DNA from: Acetispira formosa (nom. nud.)
GTDB taxonomy: Bacteria > Desulfobacterota > Desulfarculia > Adiutricales > Adiutricaceae
Direction of reading: 5' to 3'
DNA: 64,000 nucleotides
Assembly: GCA_023525915.1 (NCBI GenBank)
Contig: CP026657.1
Coordinates: 2,070,001-2,134,000 of the forward strand
The notes beneath the pieces were generated by a model. That model was given only the letters and a program-made list of their open reading frames with translations. It had not been told where the DNA came from and did no database searches. This document shows, one piece after another, positions 16,266 through 25,116 of the stretch (its first letter is position 1; each line of letters opens with the position of its first letter). The position numbers were made by a program, and so were the translations under genes.

Positions 16266-16958
16266 TCAGGCCAGCGTTCTCCTAAGAAAATCTTTAATCG
16301 TATAAAGCAGCTTGGCAATTACAGCGGCCGTGATTACGGTTATACCCCAGGTTAGAAGAAAATTCCGCTCCAACAGGTGCGCCTCAACCTCATCCGGCAG
16401 GTGCCCGTAAAAAAAGTAAATGTTGACCATCATGAAAATCAACGGAGCAAACACCACCGCCAGACCCCAAACCAGGGTAAAGAGCCAGGAAAACCGCCGC
16501 CGCCAGTGCGGCACACCATAGAGCCAGGAAAAAACCACAATCATGATAATATCTTTGTGGCGATAGCCGGTTATGACCAGATCATGGATCTTCTCCGGCA
16601 ATTGAATAGTCACCACTCCTAGACCGAGGCATAAAAGGTAAAGCAGAGTAGTAAAAACGGCAATGGCGCTGCCGCCCACAAAGCCGGCCAAAAGAACGGC
16701 CACGCCAATGGGAAATAATGGCAGACCTTCAAACGGGTGAGTGAATTCCGTAGCCAGCACCAGGGCCGCCAGCCAAAAGCCCGTGGCCGTCAGCACCATC
16801 AAAGGCTTCAGAGAGGCCGGGCAATCAGGCTCGGGCCAGCTCAAAAAACTCAGCACCACCGCACTGGCGGCCGAGCGTCGGCCGACAACTTCACCATCTT
16901 TGTATAAGAGATTGCTGGAAAGGTTGCCCTTCCCGCCTCTGCCACCCAGCGCAACCAT
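16266..16958 (-). CDS. Polytopic membrane protein, possible ECF/ABC partner
   Basis: A 230-residue protein with about five or six predicted membrane segments (near 52-70, 78-95, 97-118, 135-152, 158-182 and 200-220). The first 35 residues are Gly/Arg/Ser-rich and cytosolic-looking. I do not see the Ala-Arg-Gly motifs typical of EcfT/CbiQ transmembrane components, so the family is unassigned. Immediate position upstream of an ABC ATPase on the same strand suggests the two form one transporter or that this protein anchors the ATPase. Confidence 0.6.
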   Translation of the reverse strand: MVALGGRGGKGNLSSNLLYKDGEVVGRRSAASAVVLSFLSWPEPDCPASLKPLMVLTATGFWLAALVLATEFTHPFEGLPLFPIGVAVLLAGFVGGSAIAVFTTLLYLLCLGLGVVTIQLPEKIHDLVITGYRHKDIIMIVVFSWLYGVPHWRRRFSWLFTLVWGLAVVFAPLIFMMVNIYFFYGHLPDEVEAHLLERNFLLTWGITVITAAVIAKLLYTIKDFLRRTLA

Positions 16959-17123
16959 AGCATCACCTTAAAGCATAAAGGTCAAATAAAACGATCCATC
17001 AGATTTATTATTTCTTATTATGGCCTAAAAGACATGTGATTTCAAGCCGATATTTATGTTAAAAAATCCTGACGCATATTTTCAGGCTCAGAGACTAAGC
17101 GTTCTCATACCTGACAATCCATG

Positions 17124-17129
17124 ATATAA
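17124..17129 (+). promoter_or_regulatory. Candidate -10 box upstream of the merR-like gene
   Basis: A consensus TATAAT lies about 58 nt upstream of the MerR-family start. No convincing -35 hexamer is seen at 16-18 nt, so this may be an activator-dependent promoter, as is common for MerR-type genes, or a chance match. Confidence 0.3.
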
Positions 17130-17186
17130 TTGTAAGGTCTTTACCAACCCGGATGCGTCTTTAACTGTTGTCGATCGGAATCCTGA

Positions 17187-18002
17187 ATGAAAGAGTTCTA
17201 TTCAATAGGTGAGGTAGCCGCGCTTTTAGGCATATCAGCGCAGACCCTCCGGTTTTACAGTAACCAGGGGCTGATCGAACCGCGCAAAATTGACGGTCAG
17301 ACCGGGTATCGCTATTATTCCTATGACCAGTTTCATAAAATAGACCGAATCAAATACCTTCAGGGCCTGGGCATGAGTTTATCGGAAATCCGCGAAGCCC
17401 TGGGCAGCGGCAAAGTGGCCGATCTTCTGGCCTGCCTGGAGAATCATCAGGCCAAGAAACGCCAGGAACTGATTGACCTTAAACGGACCATGGAGACTCT
17501 GGACTGGTATATTGACTATTATAAATATCTGGGCGAAAACAAACTGCCGAGTGTGCCCTTTAAAAGAACGTTCCCTGCCCGCCACTTTCTTTCGGTGCCC
17601 ATGTCGCCGGGCGAACCGCTCTTCGGCCCCGGCGGCTATCGTCTGGCTGAGTTGAAGAACAAGCCCCGTTTCCGCAACCTCCCCTTTCTCCGACAACATG
17701 GTTATATTTTAAATTATCAGGCCCTGATACAGCGAAAGATTCAACCGTTCCACTACTTTGTCTACCTGAAAGAAAACAGCGTTTGGGATGACCCGGCCAT
17801 AAGCACGATACCGGCCGGGGAGTTTCTTTGCTTCCGGGGCCGTATCCTGATTGACGACTGGCAGCCGGATTTGGCGTTCAATCTTCTGGATTCAGCGGAA
17901 ACCACCCGGTTGGTGGTGGCTGACGAATATGAAGACAACTTGAGTGATTTTTCTCATGATATGTATGAAATACAAATACTTCTGCAAGAAATTTCCGCCT
18001 AG
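17187..18002 (+). CDS. MerR-family transcriptional regulator
   Basis: The 271-residue product opens with a canonical MerR winged helix: YSIGEVAALLGISAQTLRFYSNQGLIEP (about 5-32), then GYRYYSYDQFHKIDRIKYLQGLGMSLSEI. A dimerisation coiled coil covers about 80-115. The C-terminal 150 residues look like a GyrI/BmrR-type effector domain, with no cysteines arranged for metal sensing, so an organic ligand is more likely. It is divergent from the membrane protein/ABC ATPase pair, which is a plausible target. The ligand is unknown. Confidence 0.85.
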   Translation: MKEFYSIGEVAALLGISAQTLRFYSNQGLIEPRKIDGQTGYRYYSYDQFHKIDRIKYLQGLGMSLSEIREALGSGKVADLLACLENHQAKKRQELIDLKRTMETLDWYIDYYKYLGENKLPSVPFKRTFPARHFLSVPMSPGEPLFGPGGYRLAELKNKPRFRNLPFLRQHGYILNYQALIQRKIQPFHYFVYLKENSVWDDPAISTIPAGEFLCFRGRILIDDWQPDLAFNLLDSAETTRLVVADEYEDNLSDFSHDMYEIQILLQEISA

Positions 18003-18249
18003 CGCCTGAAAGCGGCAGCTTTATGGCGCGCTATAGAGTTTTAATATTCCAAAAGGTGTTTCAAAAAATAAATTCTCCCCAGCCTACTCTTCGCACCCTT
18101 CAGACGTGCTGATTTTTTTGATTCACACGACTTTTTTTAACTCCTTTGCCTCTGAAAAGCCTTGACTCTATACTTAACTGCAAAGCTATACTCCAATCAT
18201 AAATCCTAAAGTTCCAAACCGGAAGAGCAACGATTCTTATTGCTTTTTC

Positions 18250-18375
18250 CCATGAACACACAGCTCGTAGCCGAGCAAAAAATGTTATTTTTGCTCAGCG
18301 AGCGGCTTGGTAAGCATTAAAACCAGTCGCTTACGTTCCGTCTCACTGCCGTTCGACCTGCTATTTGAAATATAG
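18250..18375. repeat. Hairpin repeat family 3, copy at 18.3 kb
   Basis: A hairpin with GAGCAAAAA / TTTTTGCTC arms around TGTT (plus an outer GCTCG/CGAGC pair) is followed by CCAGTCGCTTACGTTCCGTC, TCACT and GTTCGACCTGCTATTTGAAA. The same module occurs near 45.9 and 53.2 kb with different stem bases. The remainder of the 525-bp gap 18003-18527 is AT-rich; a weak TTGACT (18162)/TATACT (18187) pair with a 19-nt spacer may be the symporter promoter. Confidence 0.7.
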
Positions 18376-18527
18376 CCGGTTTTAAAACTACTTTCAGAAG
18401 AGCGCGCTTCTTTAACATAAATCCATTGCCCGGGCGGGCCGTTTAGCCGTTTTGTATCCGGCGGCGGCAACATTGTTCTTTTGTCCTGTGAAGGAATCTG
18501 GTTTACAATTATTAAGGAGGAACAACT

Positions 18528-20042
18528 GTGGTTGACATCATCAGCAACATCGGCGGCTATCTATGGGGTCCGCCCATGGTCGTCACGATTATTTTCTGCG
18601 GCCTTTTTCTGACTATCCGAGCCAAATTTTTCAGCATCCGCCATTTCGGGCACGCTTTCAGCTACACCCTGGGCAAAGAGGGCCGCAAGGAAAGCAATGA
18701 CCGAAGCCACGGCAACATCTCGCCTTTCGAGGCCATCTGCATCGCTGTCGGCGGCGCGGTGGGCGTGGGGGCCATCGGCGGAGTGGCCGCCGCCATTGCC
18801 GTGGGCGGCCCCGGCGCGGTTTTCTGGATGTGGGTCTGGGGTTTTTTCGGCATGTCGGTTAAAATGGTCGAAGTGGCCCTGGCCTCTTATTACCGCTCCA
18901 AAGACGAGCGCGGCAACTACTACGGCGGCCCCTCCTACTATATGCAGAAAGGTCTGGGCTGGGACAAGGGCTGGAAAGTCGGCGGCGTTCTGGCCGTCTG
19001 TTTCGGCGTCACCTTCCTGGCCAACGCTTTCAGCGCCTCTCAGGTTTTCACCATCTCGGAAGCCTTAAATACCTCTTTTGGCATTCCCCGCATTCCCATA
19101 GCCGCCGCCTATACGGCTTTCATCCTCTATCTGGTTTGGCGCGGCGTGCCCCGCATCGCCAAATTCGCCAGCAAGTGCGTGCCCTTCATGTGCCTTTTGT
19201 ACCTGACCGGCGGCATAATCCTGATGATCATGAACTATGAAAATCTGCCCTGGGTTATTGAAAACATCTTCGTCCATGCTTTCACCCCCATGTCGGCCAC
19301 CGGCGGTTTTGTGGGCGCGGGCGTGATGACCATCATCAGAACCGGCGTGGCCCGCTCCATCAACTCCAATGAGGCCGGCCAGGGTTCATCGCCCATGATT
19401 CACGCCTCCGCCTCCACCGTTCACCCCATCCGTCAGGGGCTCTGGGGCGGCGTGGAAGTTTTCATCGATACCATGCTGGTCTGCACCATCACAGCCCTGG
19501 CTGTCCTGTGCACCGGCACCTGGAACTCCGGCCTGACCGCGGCCACCCTGACCATCTCAGCCTTTGAAAGCGGCTTTGGCATCATCGGCGTTTACTTTAT
19601 CGGCCTGATAACCTTCCTCTTTGGCATCACCACCACCACCGGCTGGTTCTCCTACTATTCCGCCCTGGTGGCCCATGCCTTTGAGAAGCATCCCGACATT
19701 AAATACAAGGCGCTGTTCGTCTTCAAGCTCATCTTCCCCTGGCCGAACGTCATCATCGTGACTTTGTTCGTGGTCACCGGCCACAGCGCCAACCTCTTCT
19801 GGGCCATCATCGACATCCTGACGGTGCTGCCGACCTTCTTCAACGTCATTGCCATCTCCCTGTTGAGCGGGGTCTTCGTGAAACTTCTGAATGACTACAA
19901 GGCCCGCTATATGGGCATCGGTCAGGTTGATCCGAATTTCCATGTGTTCTATGAAGACAAACTGGCCCATGAGGCCAAGGGTCAGTCCTCCGCGACAGCC
20001 GCCTCCCCCGGTCAAAGAGCTGAAGGCCCGGCCACAGCCTGA
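18528..20042 (+). CDS. Alanine/glycine:cation symporter (AGCS family)
   Basis: A 504-residue polytopic protein with AGCS hallmarks: the N-terminal LWGPPMVVTIIFCGLFLTIR segment, GNISPFEAICIAVGGAVGVGAIGG, GGPGAVFWMWVWGFFGM, YYGGPSYYMQKGLG, and NSNEAGQGSSPMIHASA. These transporters use Na+ or H+ to import small neutral amino acids. The start is GTG at 18528 with AAGGAGG 7 nt upstream; no ATG fits. The C-terminal 30 residues are an Ala/Pro-rich tail. It is followed by a PLP lyase 54 bp downstream, with a stable hairpin between, suggesting an import-and-degrade pair. Confidence 0.93.
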   Translation: MVDIISNIGGYLWGPPMVVTIIFCGLFLTIRAKFFSIRHFGHAFSYTLGKEGRKESNDRSHGNISPFEAICIAVGGAVGVGAIGGVAAAIAVGGPGAVFWMWVWGFFGMSVKMVEVALASYYRSKDERGNYYGGPSYYMQKGLGWDKGWKVGGVLAVCFGVTFLANAFSASQVFTISEALNTSFGIPRIPIAAAYTAFILYLVWRGVPRIAKFASKCVPFMCLLYLTGGIILMIMNYENLPWVIENIFVHAFTPMSATGGFVGAGVMTIIRTGVARSINSNEAGQGSSPMIHASASTVHPIRQGLWGGVEVFIDTMLVCTITALAVLCTGTWNSGLTAATLTISAFESGFGIIGVYFIGLITFLFGITTTTGWFSYYSALVAHAFEKHPDIKYKALFVFKLIFPWPNVIIVTLFVVTGHSANLFWAIIDILTVLPTFFNVIAISLLSGVFVKLLNDYKARYMGIGQVDPNFHVFYEDKLAHEAKGQSSATAASPGQRAEGPATA

Positions 20043-20057
20043 CCAACTTTACCAACA

Positions 20058-20081
20058 CCTCCGGGCGGCTTCGCCCGGAGG
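20058..20081 (+). repeat. Intercistronic hairpin in the symporter-lyase operon
   Basis: CCTCCGGGCG and CGCCCGGAGG form a perfect 10-bp stem with a 4-nt loop. There is no T-run and the lyase gene starts 16 nt later, so it is more likely an mRNA-stabilising or expression-balancing hairpin than a terminator. Confidence 0.6.
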
Positions 20082-20096
20082 GCACGGAGAAGCAAT

Positions 20097-21290
20097 ATGA
20101 GCTATGATGATATAAAATATTCGCGGGACTCAGAGATCCTGCACATTGGCGGGCAGGTCAAGGGCATGGACCTCAAACCCGAAAGCATGCCCCTGTTTCT
20201 GACCACCGCTTTCACCATGAACTCACTCACCGAAGTCATGGACACCTATGCCAACAAGGGTTATACCTATGTCCGCACCAGGAACCCCAACCGGCAGGCT
20301 CTGGCCGAGGCCATCAGCTATCTTGAGAACGGTGAAAAATCCCTGATATTCTCATCCGGCATGGGGGCCATCACCAGTACCCTGATGACGTTGGTTCAGG
20401 CCGGCGACCATATTCTGTGCAATTCAAATATTTACGGGGAAACTTTTCTGGTGATGACCACTCTTCTGCCTAAATTCGGCGTTGAGGTGGATCTGGTCAA
20501 TTTCGAATCACCGGAGGCGGTGGCCAGGGCCGTCAAGCCCAACACCAAGCTTCTCCATACCGAAGTGGTCAGTAACCCCACCCTGTCGATGTGCGACATT
20601 AAGGCCCTGGCCGACATTGCCCACGCGGGCAAGGCCCTGTTAATGGTCGACAATACATTCACCACTCCGATTGCCGTCCGGCCTCTGGATTTTGGCGCGG
20701 ACATCGTCATGAACAGCCTGACCAAGTTCATCAACGGCCACAGCGACGCCATGGGCGGCTCGATTACCGCGACGGAAAAAATAATCGATACCATCATGCC
20801 CATATCCATGCTCTGCGGGACTCCGGGTGATCCATTCGATTCCTGGCTGATTTACCGCAGCATCCAGACGCTGCCTCTGCGCCTCCCGAAACAAATGCGG
20901 ACAGCGGCCGAGCTGGCCAAGGCTTTGAATGAGAACCCTCTGGTGGAAAAAGTCAACCATCCGGCTCTGGCTGATTATCCCCAGAAAGAGCTGGCCGCCC
21001 GCCAGTTTACGGACAAGGGCATTGTGGCCATGCTGAGCTTCATTGTGCCTGAAAAACAGGACCGCATTGATTCATTTCTGGAATCGCTCAAATTCACCAG
21101 CTACGCCCCGACGCTGGGCGGTATCCGCACCACTCTTCAGCATCCGGTGACGTCGTCGCATCCCCATGTGCCCGATGACATCCGGCGTTCAATGGGTATA
21201 ACGCCGGGAATGTTCCGTGTTTCCGTGGGCCTGGAGGAAACGGCCGACCTTATCGCCGCTTTCAATCGCGCCCTGGAAGTTTTTAAATAA
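20097..21290 (+). CDS. Cys/Met metabolism PLP-dependent lyase (gamma-lyase/synthase family)
   Basis: The 397-residue enzyme belongs to the trans-sulfuration PLP family (cystathionine gamma-synthase, gamma-lyase, methionine gamma-lyase). It shows YTYVRTRNPNR, SLIFSSGMGAIT, LLHTEVVSNPTL, LMVDNTFTTPI and the PLP-lysine motif SLTKFINGHSDAMGG with Lys210. The C-terminal half has SLGG-type GGIRTTLQHPVTSSH. Which reaction it performs cannot be fixed from sequence. Pairing with an AGCS symporter suggests catabolism of an imported amino acid rather than methionine synthesis. Confidence 0.88.
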   Translation: MSYDDIKYSRDSEILHIGGQVKGMDLKPESMPLFLTTAFTMNSLTEVMDTYANKGYTYVRTRNPNRQALAEAISYLENGEKSLIFSSGMGAITSTLMTLVQAGDHILCNSNIYGETFLVMTTLLPKFGVEVDLVNFESPEAVARAVKPNTKLLHTEVVSNPTLSMCDIKALADIAHAGKALLMVDNTFTTPIAVRPLDFGADIVMNSLTKFINGHSDAMGGSITATEKIIDTIMPISMLCGTPGDPFDSWLIYRSIQTLPLRLPKQMRTAAELAKALNENPLVEKVNHPALADYPQKELAARQFTDKGIVAMLSFIVPEKQDRIDSFLESLKFTSYAPTLGGIRTTLQHPVTSSHPHVPDDIRRSMGITPGMFRVSVGLEETADLIAAFNRALEVFK

Positions 21291-21305
21291 AACACCGATC
21301 TCCTC

Positions 21306-21404
21306 GCAAGGGGGAGTTCCCAGCAAAACACCCCCTTGCAATACGCGGCTGCGCTGTCATAATTGCTGTGGTTGGCTACCCCACATTTATTTCAGCGCAG
21401 CCGT
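21306..21404. repeat. Two hairpins downstream of the PLP lyase
   Basis: GCAAGGGGG (21306-21314) pairs with CCCCCTTGC (21331-21339), and a second pair GGCTGCGCTG (about 21347) with CAGCGCAGCC (about 21394) follows. Neither has a good T-run, but the tandem arrangement after a stop codon suggests the transcript ends here. Confidence 0.5.
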
Positions 21405-21447
21405 TTAGATTCTTCCTGATATATAAATCCTTCCAGCTTGCCACCCA

Positions 21448-21484
21448 CAAAAAAAACGCCGGAATCCGCTCTGGATTCCGGCGT
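21448..21484 (-). terminator. Rho-independent terminator of argC-bioY
   Basis: On the minus strand CGCCGGAATCC and GGATTCCGGCG form an 11-bp perfect stem with a 5-nt loop, followed by eight T residues. It lies 25 bp past the bioY stop. Confidence 0.9.
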
Positions 21485-21508
21485 TCCTGTAAGCATTTTA
21501 CGATCGGA

Positions 21509-22066
21509 TCAACGGCCGAAAAATTTTGAAGAGACAATGGATGCGGCGGCAGCGCTCTTGGCCAGATCACCTGGGATAAAAGTGGCGGTCAAAGCGGCGG
21601 CGGCGGCCATATCCATACCAGTGTTTATCAAGATCCCCACGAAACCCAAGAGCAGTATGGTCATACTGCCGACAGAGCACATCAGAAAGGCGCGTAAAAA
21701 ACTGAAAGACTTCCGCAAACGGCGGGAAGCCACCCCGGCCAGAGCCGCGCCCAGGGGAAAAGCCAGGGCGAACCCGGCGCTTGGCTTTAGGAAAATAGCC
21801 GGCCCGGCCAGGCCGCCGGTAAAAACCGGCAGACCTAAAATTCCCGCCAGCAGATAGAGGCCGGAGGCCAGGGCTCCAACTTTCGGCCCTTCCACCAGAC
21901 CGGCCAGGATAACAAAAAAAGTCTGAAGGGACAGCGGCACGCCCGGAATGGGAATGGATAGCCAGCCGCCGAGGCTGATGAGCGAAGTCCAGATGACCAG
22001 CCGCACCAGTGTTCTCATTTCGGCCAGACTTACGGAAGTAGCCTTGACATTATTTTTAGCGGACAT
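21509..22066 (-). CDS. bioY: Biotin transporter substrate-binding subunit BioY
   Basis: The 185-residue membrane protein has the BioY pattern: SLGGWLSIPIPGVPLSLQTFFVILAGLVEGPKVGALASGLYLLAGILGLPVF, then GGLAGPAIFLKPSAGFALAFPLGA (given in part). BioY is the S component of the ECF biotin importer and can act with shared or dedicated A/T components. None is adjacent; the nearest ABC ATPase is at 15552-16250. It starts 18 bp after argC, so it is transcribed from the argC promoter, an unusual coupling of arginine synthesis and biotin uptake. Confidence 0.93.
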   Translation of the reverse strand: MSAKNNVKATSVSLAEMRTLVRLVIWTSLISLGGWLSIPIPGVPLSLQTFFVILAGLVEGPKVGALASGLYLLAGILGLPVFTGGLAGPAIFLKPSAGFALAFPLGAALAGVASRRLRKSFSFLRAFLMCSVGSMTILLLGFVGILINTGMDMAAAAALTATFIPGDLAKSAAAASIVSSKFFGR

Positions 22067-22084
22067 GAATATTCTCCAAATGCT

Positions 22085-23134
22085 TTAAGGGCGTACTGCC
22101 GACATCAGGAGTCCGTCCGTCTCCGCCAGCCCGCACATCAGGTTGAAGTTGGCCACAGCCTGGCCTGAAGCGCCCCGGCACAGATTATCAATAACAGACA
22201 CGATTTTTACCAGGGAAGTGCGTTTATCCCAAAAGAGGCTCAGGTCACAGAAATTGGTGCCGCGTACTTCAGAGGTCTGGGGTTCGAAGCCCAGCGGCCG
22301 CACCCGCACAAAAGGTTTGTCCTTATAAAAATCCAGATAGAGGGAATGAAGTTCTTCCAAGGGCAGATCTTTTTTAGGGAACGCGTAAAGAGTTGAGAGT
22401 ATGCCTCTGTTCAAAGGGGCCAGATGGGGGGTGAAAGCTACATTTACGGCATGGCCCTGAAGTTTTGAGAGTTCCTGCTCTATTTCCGGGGTGTGGCGGT
22501 GGCCAGTCACCTTATAAGCCTTAAAGCTGTCCTGAACTTCACAGAAAGAGGTGCCCAGAGCGGCCCCGCGTCCGGCTCCGGTGACACCGGAAGTTGAATC
22601 AGCGATAATCGGACGATCTTCTGCCAGAAGCCCGGCCCGTAGGAAAGGGGCCAGCCCCAGGATGATGCTGGTGGGATAGCAACCGGGATTGGCCACCAGG
22701 CGGGCGTTACGGATTTCCGGCGTGTAAAGTTCCGGCAGTCCATAGACCGCTTCGGAAAGCAGACCCGCGGCCGTGTGGGGCTGATACCACTGGTTGAAGG
22801 TTTCAGCGTCATGGAGGCGGAAATCAGCGGAGAGGTCCACCACTTTGGCTCCGCCTGCCAAAAGGGCCGGAGCCAGCCCCATGGCCGCGCCGTGAGGAGC
22901 GGCCATGAAAAAGAAATCGGCCCGACCGGCCAGTTCAGAAGCTTCGGGGGCTTCATACTTCAAATCATTATAGTTGGCCATATTATAGAGAGCTGGAAAG
23001 ATATCAGTCAGAGACTGACCGTTCTCCTGCCTTGAGGTGATAACGGTCACTGTGGGCTTGGCCGGGTGCTGGGCCAAAAGCCGCAGAAGTTCCAGGCCGG
23101 TGTATCCAGTGGCTCCAATGATTCCGATATTCAT
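22085..23134 (-). CDS. argC: N-acetyl-gamma-glutamyl-phosphate reductase
   Basis: ArgC performs the NADPH-dependent third step of arginine synthesis. The 349-residue protein has the Rossmann start IGIIGATGYTGLELLRLL, the AAPHGAAMGLAP segment, the catalytic VANPGCYPTS with Cys152, and the GHRHTPEIEQE substrate region. I chose the ATG at 23134 with GAAAGG 7 nt upstream. The open frame continues 66 residues upstream, but that part is Pro/Gly/Arg-rich translation of the giant palindrome and should not be annotated. It forms an operon with bioY. Confidence 0.96.
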   Translation of the reverse strand: MNIGIIGATGYTGLELLRLLAQHPAKPTVTVITSRQENGQSLTDIFPALYNMANYNDLKYEAPEASELAGRADFFFMAAPHGAAMGLAPALLAGGAKVVDLSADFRLHDAETFNQWYQPHTAAGLLSEAVYGLPELYTPEIRNARLVANPGCYPTSIILGLAPFLRAGLLAEDRPIIADSTSGVTGAGRGAALGTSFCEVQDSFKAYKVTGHRHTPEIEQELSKLQGHAVNVAFTPHLAPLNRGILSTLYAFPKKDLPLEELHSLYLDFYKDKPFVRVRPLGFEPQTSEVRGTNFCDLSLFWDKRTSLVKIVSVIDNLCRGASGQAVANFNLMCGLAETDGLLMSAVRP

Positions 23135-23206
23135 ATGATAACCTTTCAGATCAAGAAACGCATCCGCGAGATGATTTTTTTGGCGTTTGCCCGATAAAGG
23201 GAGGGT

Positions 23207-24019
23207 GGCCTGCGGCCGCGCGATTGAGGACTTGGCCCGATAGGCCAACCAAAGGGTTCCACCCTCTGGACTCCGGCTGGGGGAGGGCCCACGCGGGCCC
23301 TGCCCCAGACCCCACCCGCGCCAGGGGGGCAAGCCCCCTGGACCCCCAAGAGGTCAGTGTCGGCTTCAACTTTCTTTTTCCCGCATCGCCGCAACTCGCT
23401 TCGCAAGCTCAGCTCAGACAAGCGGCGACGCTTCTTACTCCGTTGGCTTCTGGTGCTTTAGCTGGTTTTACGTTGCGTCGTTACATTTTGCGATAGGCGC
23501 CCTAACTGGCGGAGTGGAAATTCACGTATGTTCGGCTTAAATCAGCTTCCCCTTAAAGGCCCTTTCCAGTGCTGGTTGTGCGTCTCTCTGCCGTCTATCG
23601 CTTTATTTTGGAATTGCTCATTTAAAAAATGACGGGTAAGCCTCACCGGTTACAACGCTGGAAAAAGTTTTTTAAGGGAAAAATAATTAAGCCGAACATA
23701 TGTGAAGCAACAAACATTCGATGATGTTGCCTATAGCACAATGTAACGGCCCAACGTGAAACGGCTAACAGCGCTTAAAGCTGCTCCTGTATGAAGCAAC
23801 GCCGCTTGTCTGAGCTTCGTACCCGAAGCGAGTTGCGGCGGTGCGGTATAAAGAATTTTGAAGCCGACCCTGACTTCTTGGGGTTCCAAGGGGCTTGCCC
23901 CTTGGCGCGGGTGGGGTCTGGGGCAGGGCCCGCGTGGGCCCTCCCCCAGCCGGAGTCCAGAGGGTGGAACCCTCTGGTTGGCCGATCGGGCCAAGTCTTC
24001 TCCAGACCAGCCCGCCGCA
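23207..24019. repeat. Giant foldback element, copy A (core inverted)
   Basis: About 810 bp without a gene. The left arm from 23207 and the right arm ending near 24019 are inverted copies of each other over roughly 280-300 bp, including GGAGGGCCCACGCGGGCCCT, CCCCAGACCCCACCCGCGCC and a hairpin at 23383-23431 / 23795-23845. The 180-bp core (23524-23703) is bounded by ACGTATGTTCGGCT and AGCCGAACATATGT and is reversed relative to copies B and C. The outer left end is type I (GCGGCCGCGCGATT); the outer right end is type II (CTTCTCCAGACCAGC). It fills the gap between argC and rpsI. Short open frames across it are compositional and not conserved as proteins. Confidence 0.9.
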
Positions 24020-24033
24020 AGGCCAGCACCGCA

Positions 24034-24063
24034 TAAAAAAAGCCTGGAGCATGGCTCCAGGCT
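24034..24063 (-). terminator. Rho-independent terminator of rplM-rpsI
   Basis: On the minus strand AGCCTGGAG and CTCCAGGCT form a 9-bp stem with a 5-nt loop followed by seven T. It lies 28 bp past the rpsI stop, immediately before the giant foldback element. Confidence 0.92.
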
Positions 24064-24090
24064 CCTTGTGGAAAAGGCAGTAACTCGTGA

Positions 24091-24483
24091 TTAGCGTTTT
24101 GAATACTGATAACGAGCGCGCGCGCCCTTCTGGCCGTATTTCTTGCGCTCTTTCTTGCGGGCGTCACGGGTGAGGAACCCGGCTTTTTTCAACGCGCCGC
24201 GCAGACTGGGATCGTATTCCTGCAAAGCCTTGGCAATGCCGTGACGGATAGCCCCGGCCTGACCGGCAATGCCGCCGCCACAGGCCAGGATGTAGAAATT
24301 GAACTGACCCTTGGTATCGGTGATAGACAAGGCCTGCTCAGCCACCATTTTCAGCGTTTCACGGCCGAAATATTCTTCAATGGGACGCTGGTTGATGCTG
24401 ATCTGGCCGGCGCCGGGAGCCATCCAAACACGGGCGATGGAGGTCTTCCGTTTCCCGGTGGCGTAGAATCTTTTTTCCGCCAT
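24091..24483 (-). CDS. rpsI: Ribosomal protein S9
   Basis: The 130-residue small-subunit protein has the S9 pattern [16 protein letters not shown] at the N-terminus, [19 protein letters not shown] in the middle and the conserved basic C-terminal [17 protein letters not shown], whose tail reaches the P-site tRNA. AGGAGA lies 6 nt before the ATG. It follows rplM by 41 bp in the usual L13-S9 pair and is closed by a strong terminator. Confidence 0.97.
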   Translation of the reverse strand: MAEKRFYATGKRKTSIARVWMAPGAGQISINQRPIEEYFGRETLKMVAEQALSITDTKGQFNFYILACGGGIAGQAGAIRHGIAKALQEYDPSLRGALKKAGFLTRDARKKERKKYGQKGARARYQYSKR

Positions 24484-24524
24484 TTAATCTCTCCTTAACT
24501 ATATAAACCTAAATGAGGTGATGA

Positions 24525-24965
24525 TTACTTCAAGAGTTCCAGTTTTTCAGGCTTCTGGGCACTGTGGGGATGTTCGCTGCCGGCGTAAATCTTGAGCTTC
24601 TTGAGCTGACGGCGGCCCAGCGTGTTTTTGGGCAGCATGCCGCGCACAGCCAGGGTGAGCATCTCGGTGGGCTTGCGGACCAACAAAGTCTTGGCCACAA
24701 CTTCCTTCAGACCGCCGATATAACCGGTGTGGCGGTAATACATTTTCTGATCCATCTTGCGGCCTGTGAGGCGGACCTTCTCAGCGTTAATGACGATGAT
24801 GAAATCACCGGTGTCATTGTGGGGAGTGAAGATGGCCTTATGTTTGCCGCGAAGACGCCGGGCTATCTCCGAAGCAAGGCGGCCGAGCACCTGGCCTTCC
24901 GCGTCAACGACATACCATTTTTTGGCGACTTCATTTTCTTTGGCCATATAAGTTTTGGTGATCAT
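24525..24965 (-). CDS. rplM: Ribosomal protein L13
   Basis: The product (146 residues) shows [57 protein letters not shown] and [27 protein letters not shown], all typical of L13, an early assembly protein of the 50S subunit. I chose the ATG at 24965 because AGGAAGG lies 5 nt upstream; the open frame extends seven residues further to 24986. The N-terminus is a few residues longer than in E. coli. Confidence 0.97.
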   Translation of the reverse strand: MITKTYMAKENEVAKKWYVVDAEGQVLGRLASEIARRLRGKHKAIFTPHNDTGDFIIVINAEKVRLTGRKMDQKMYYRHTGYIGGLKEVVAKTLLVRKPTEMLTLAVRGMLPKNTLGRRQLKKLKIYAGSEHPHSAQKPEKLELLK

Positions 24966-25042
24966 GGCAGCCTTCCTGTAAAGCATTTATATTGAACTGT
25001 GTTCGGTTCGGAACCACTATACGGCTCTGATAGGAACCTCTT

Positions 25043-25071
25043 TTAGTATCATGGTCGGCCCTGATTGTCAA
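25043..25071 (-). promoter_or_regulatory. Candidate promoter for rplM-rpsI
   Basis: On the minus strand a consensus TTGACA (25066-25071), preceded by an A/T-rich segment, is followed after 17 nt by TACTAA (25043-25048). The -10 is weak but the -35, spacing and AT-rich upstream DNA fit a strong ribosomal promoter. The 75-nt leader contains a small GGTTCCGAACC stem. Confidence 0.5.
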
Positions 25072-25116
25072 TTACTTTTTTGAAAATCACGGCAAAAAAA
25101 GCAACTGTCCCGAACC

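Noticed and set aside
18285..18473. 62-codon minus-strand frame upstream of the symporter
   Set aside because: It runs through repeat family 3 and has no ribosome-binding site or recognisable motif.
23135..23332. 66-residue N-terminal extension of ArgC
   Set aside because: It is a translation of the giant foldback element's GC-rich arm; the ATG at 23134 has a good ribosome-binding site and gives the family start.
23224..24167. Pro/Gly/Arg-rich open frames in the giant elements
   Set aside because: Overlapping frames in several phases and both strands reflect composition and palindromy. The frames are not kept as one protein across the three copies.
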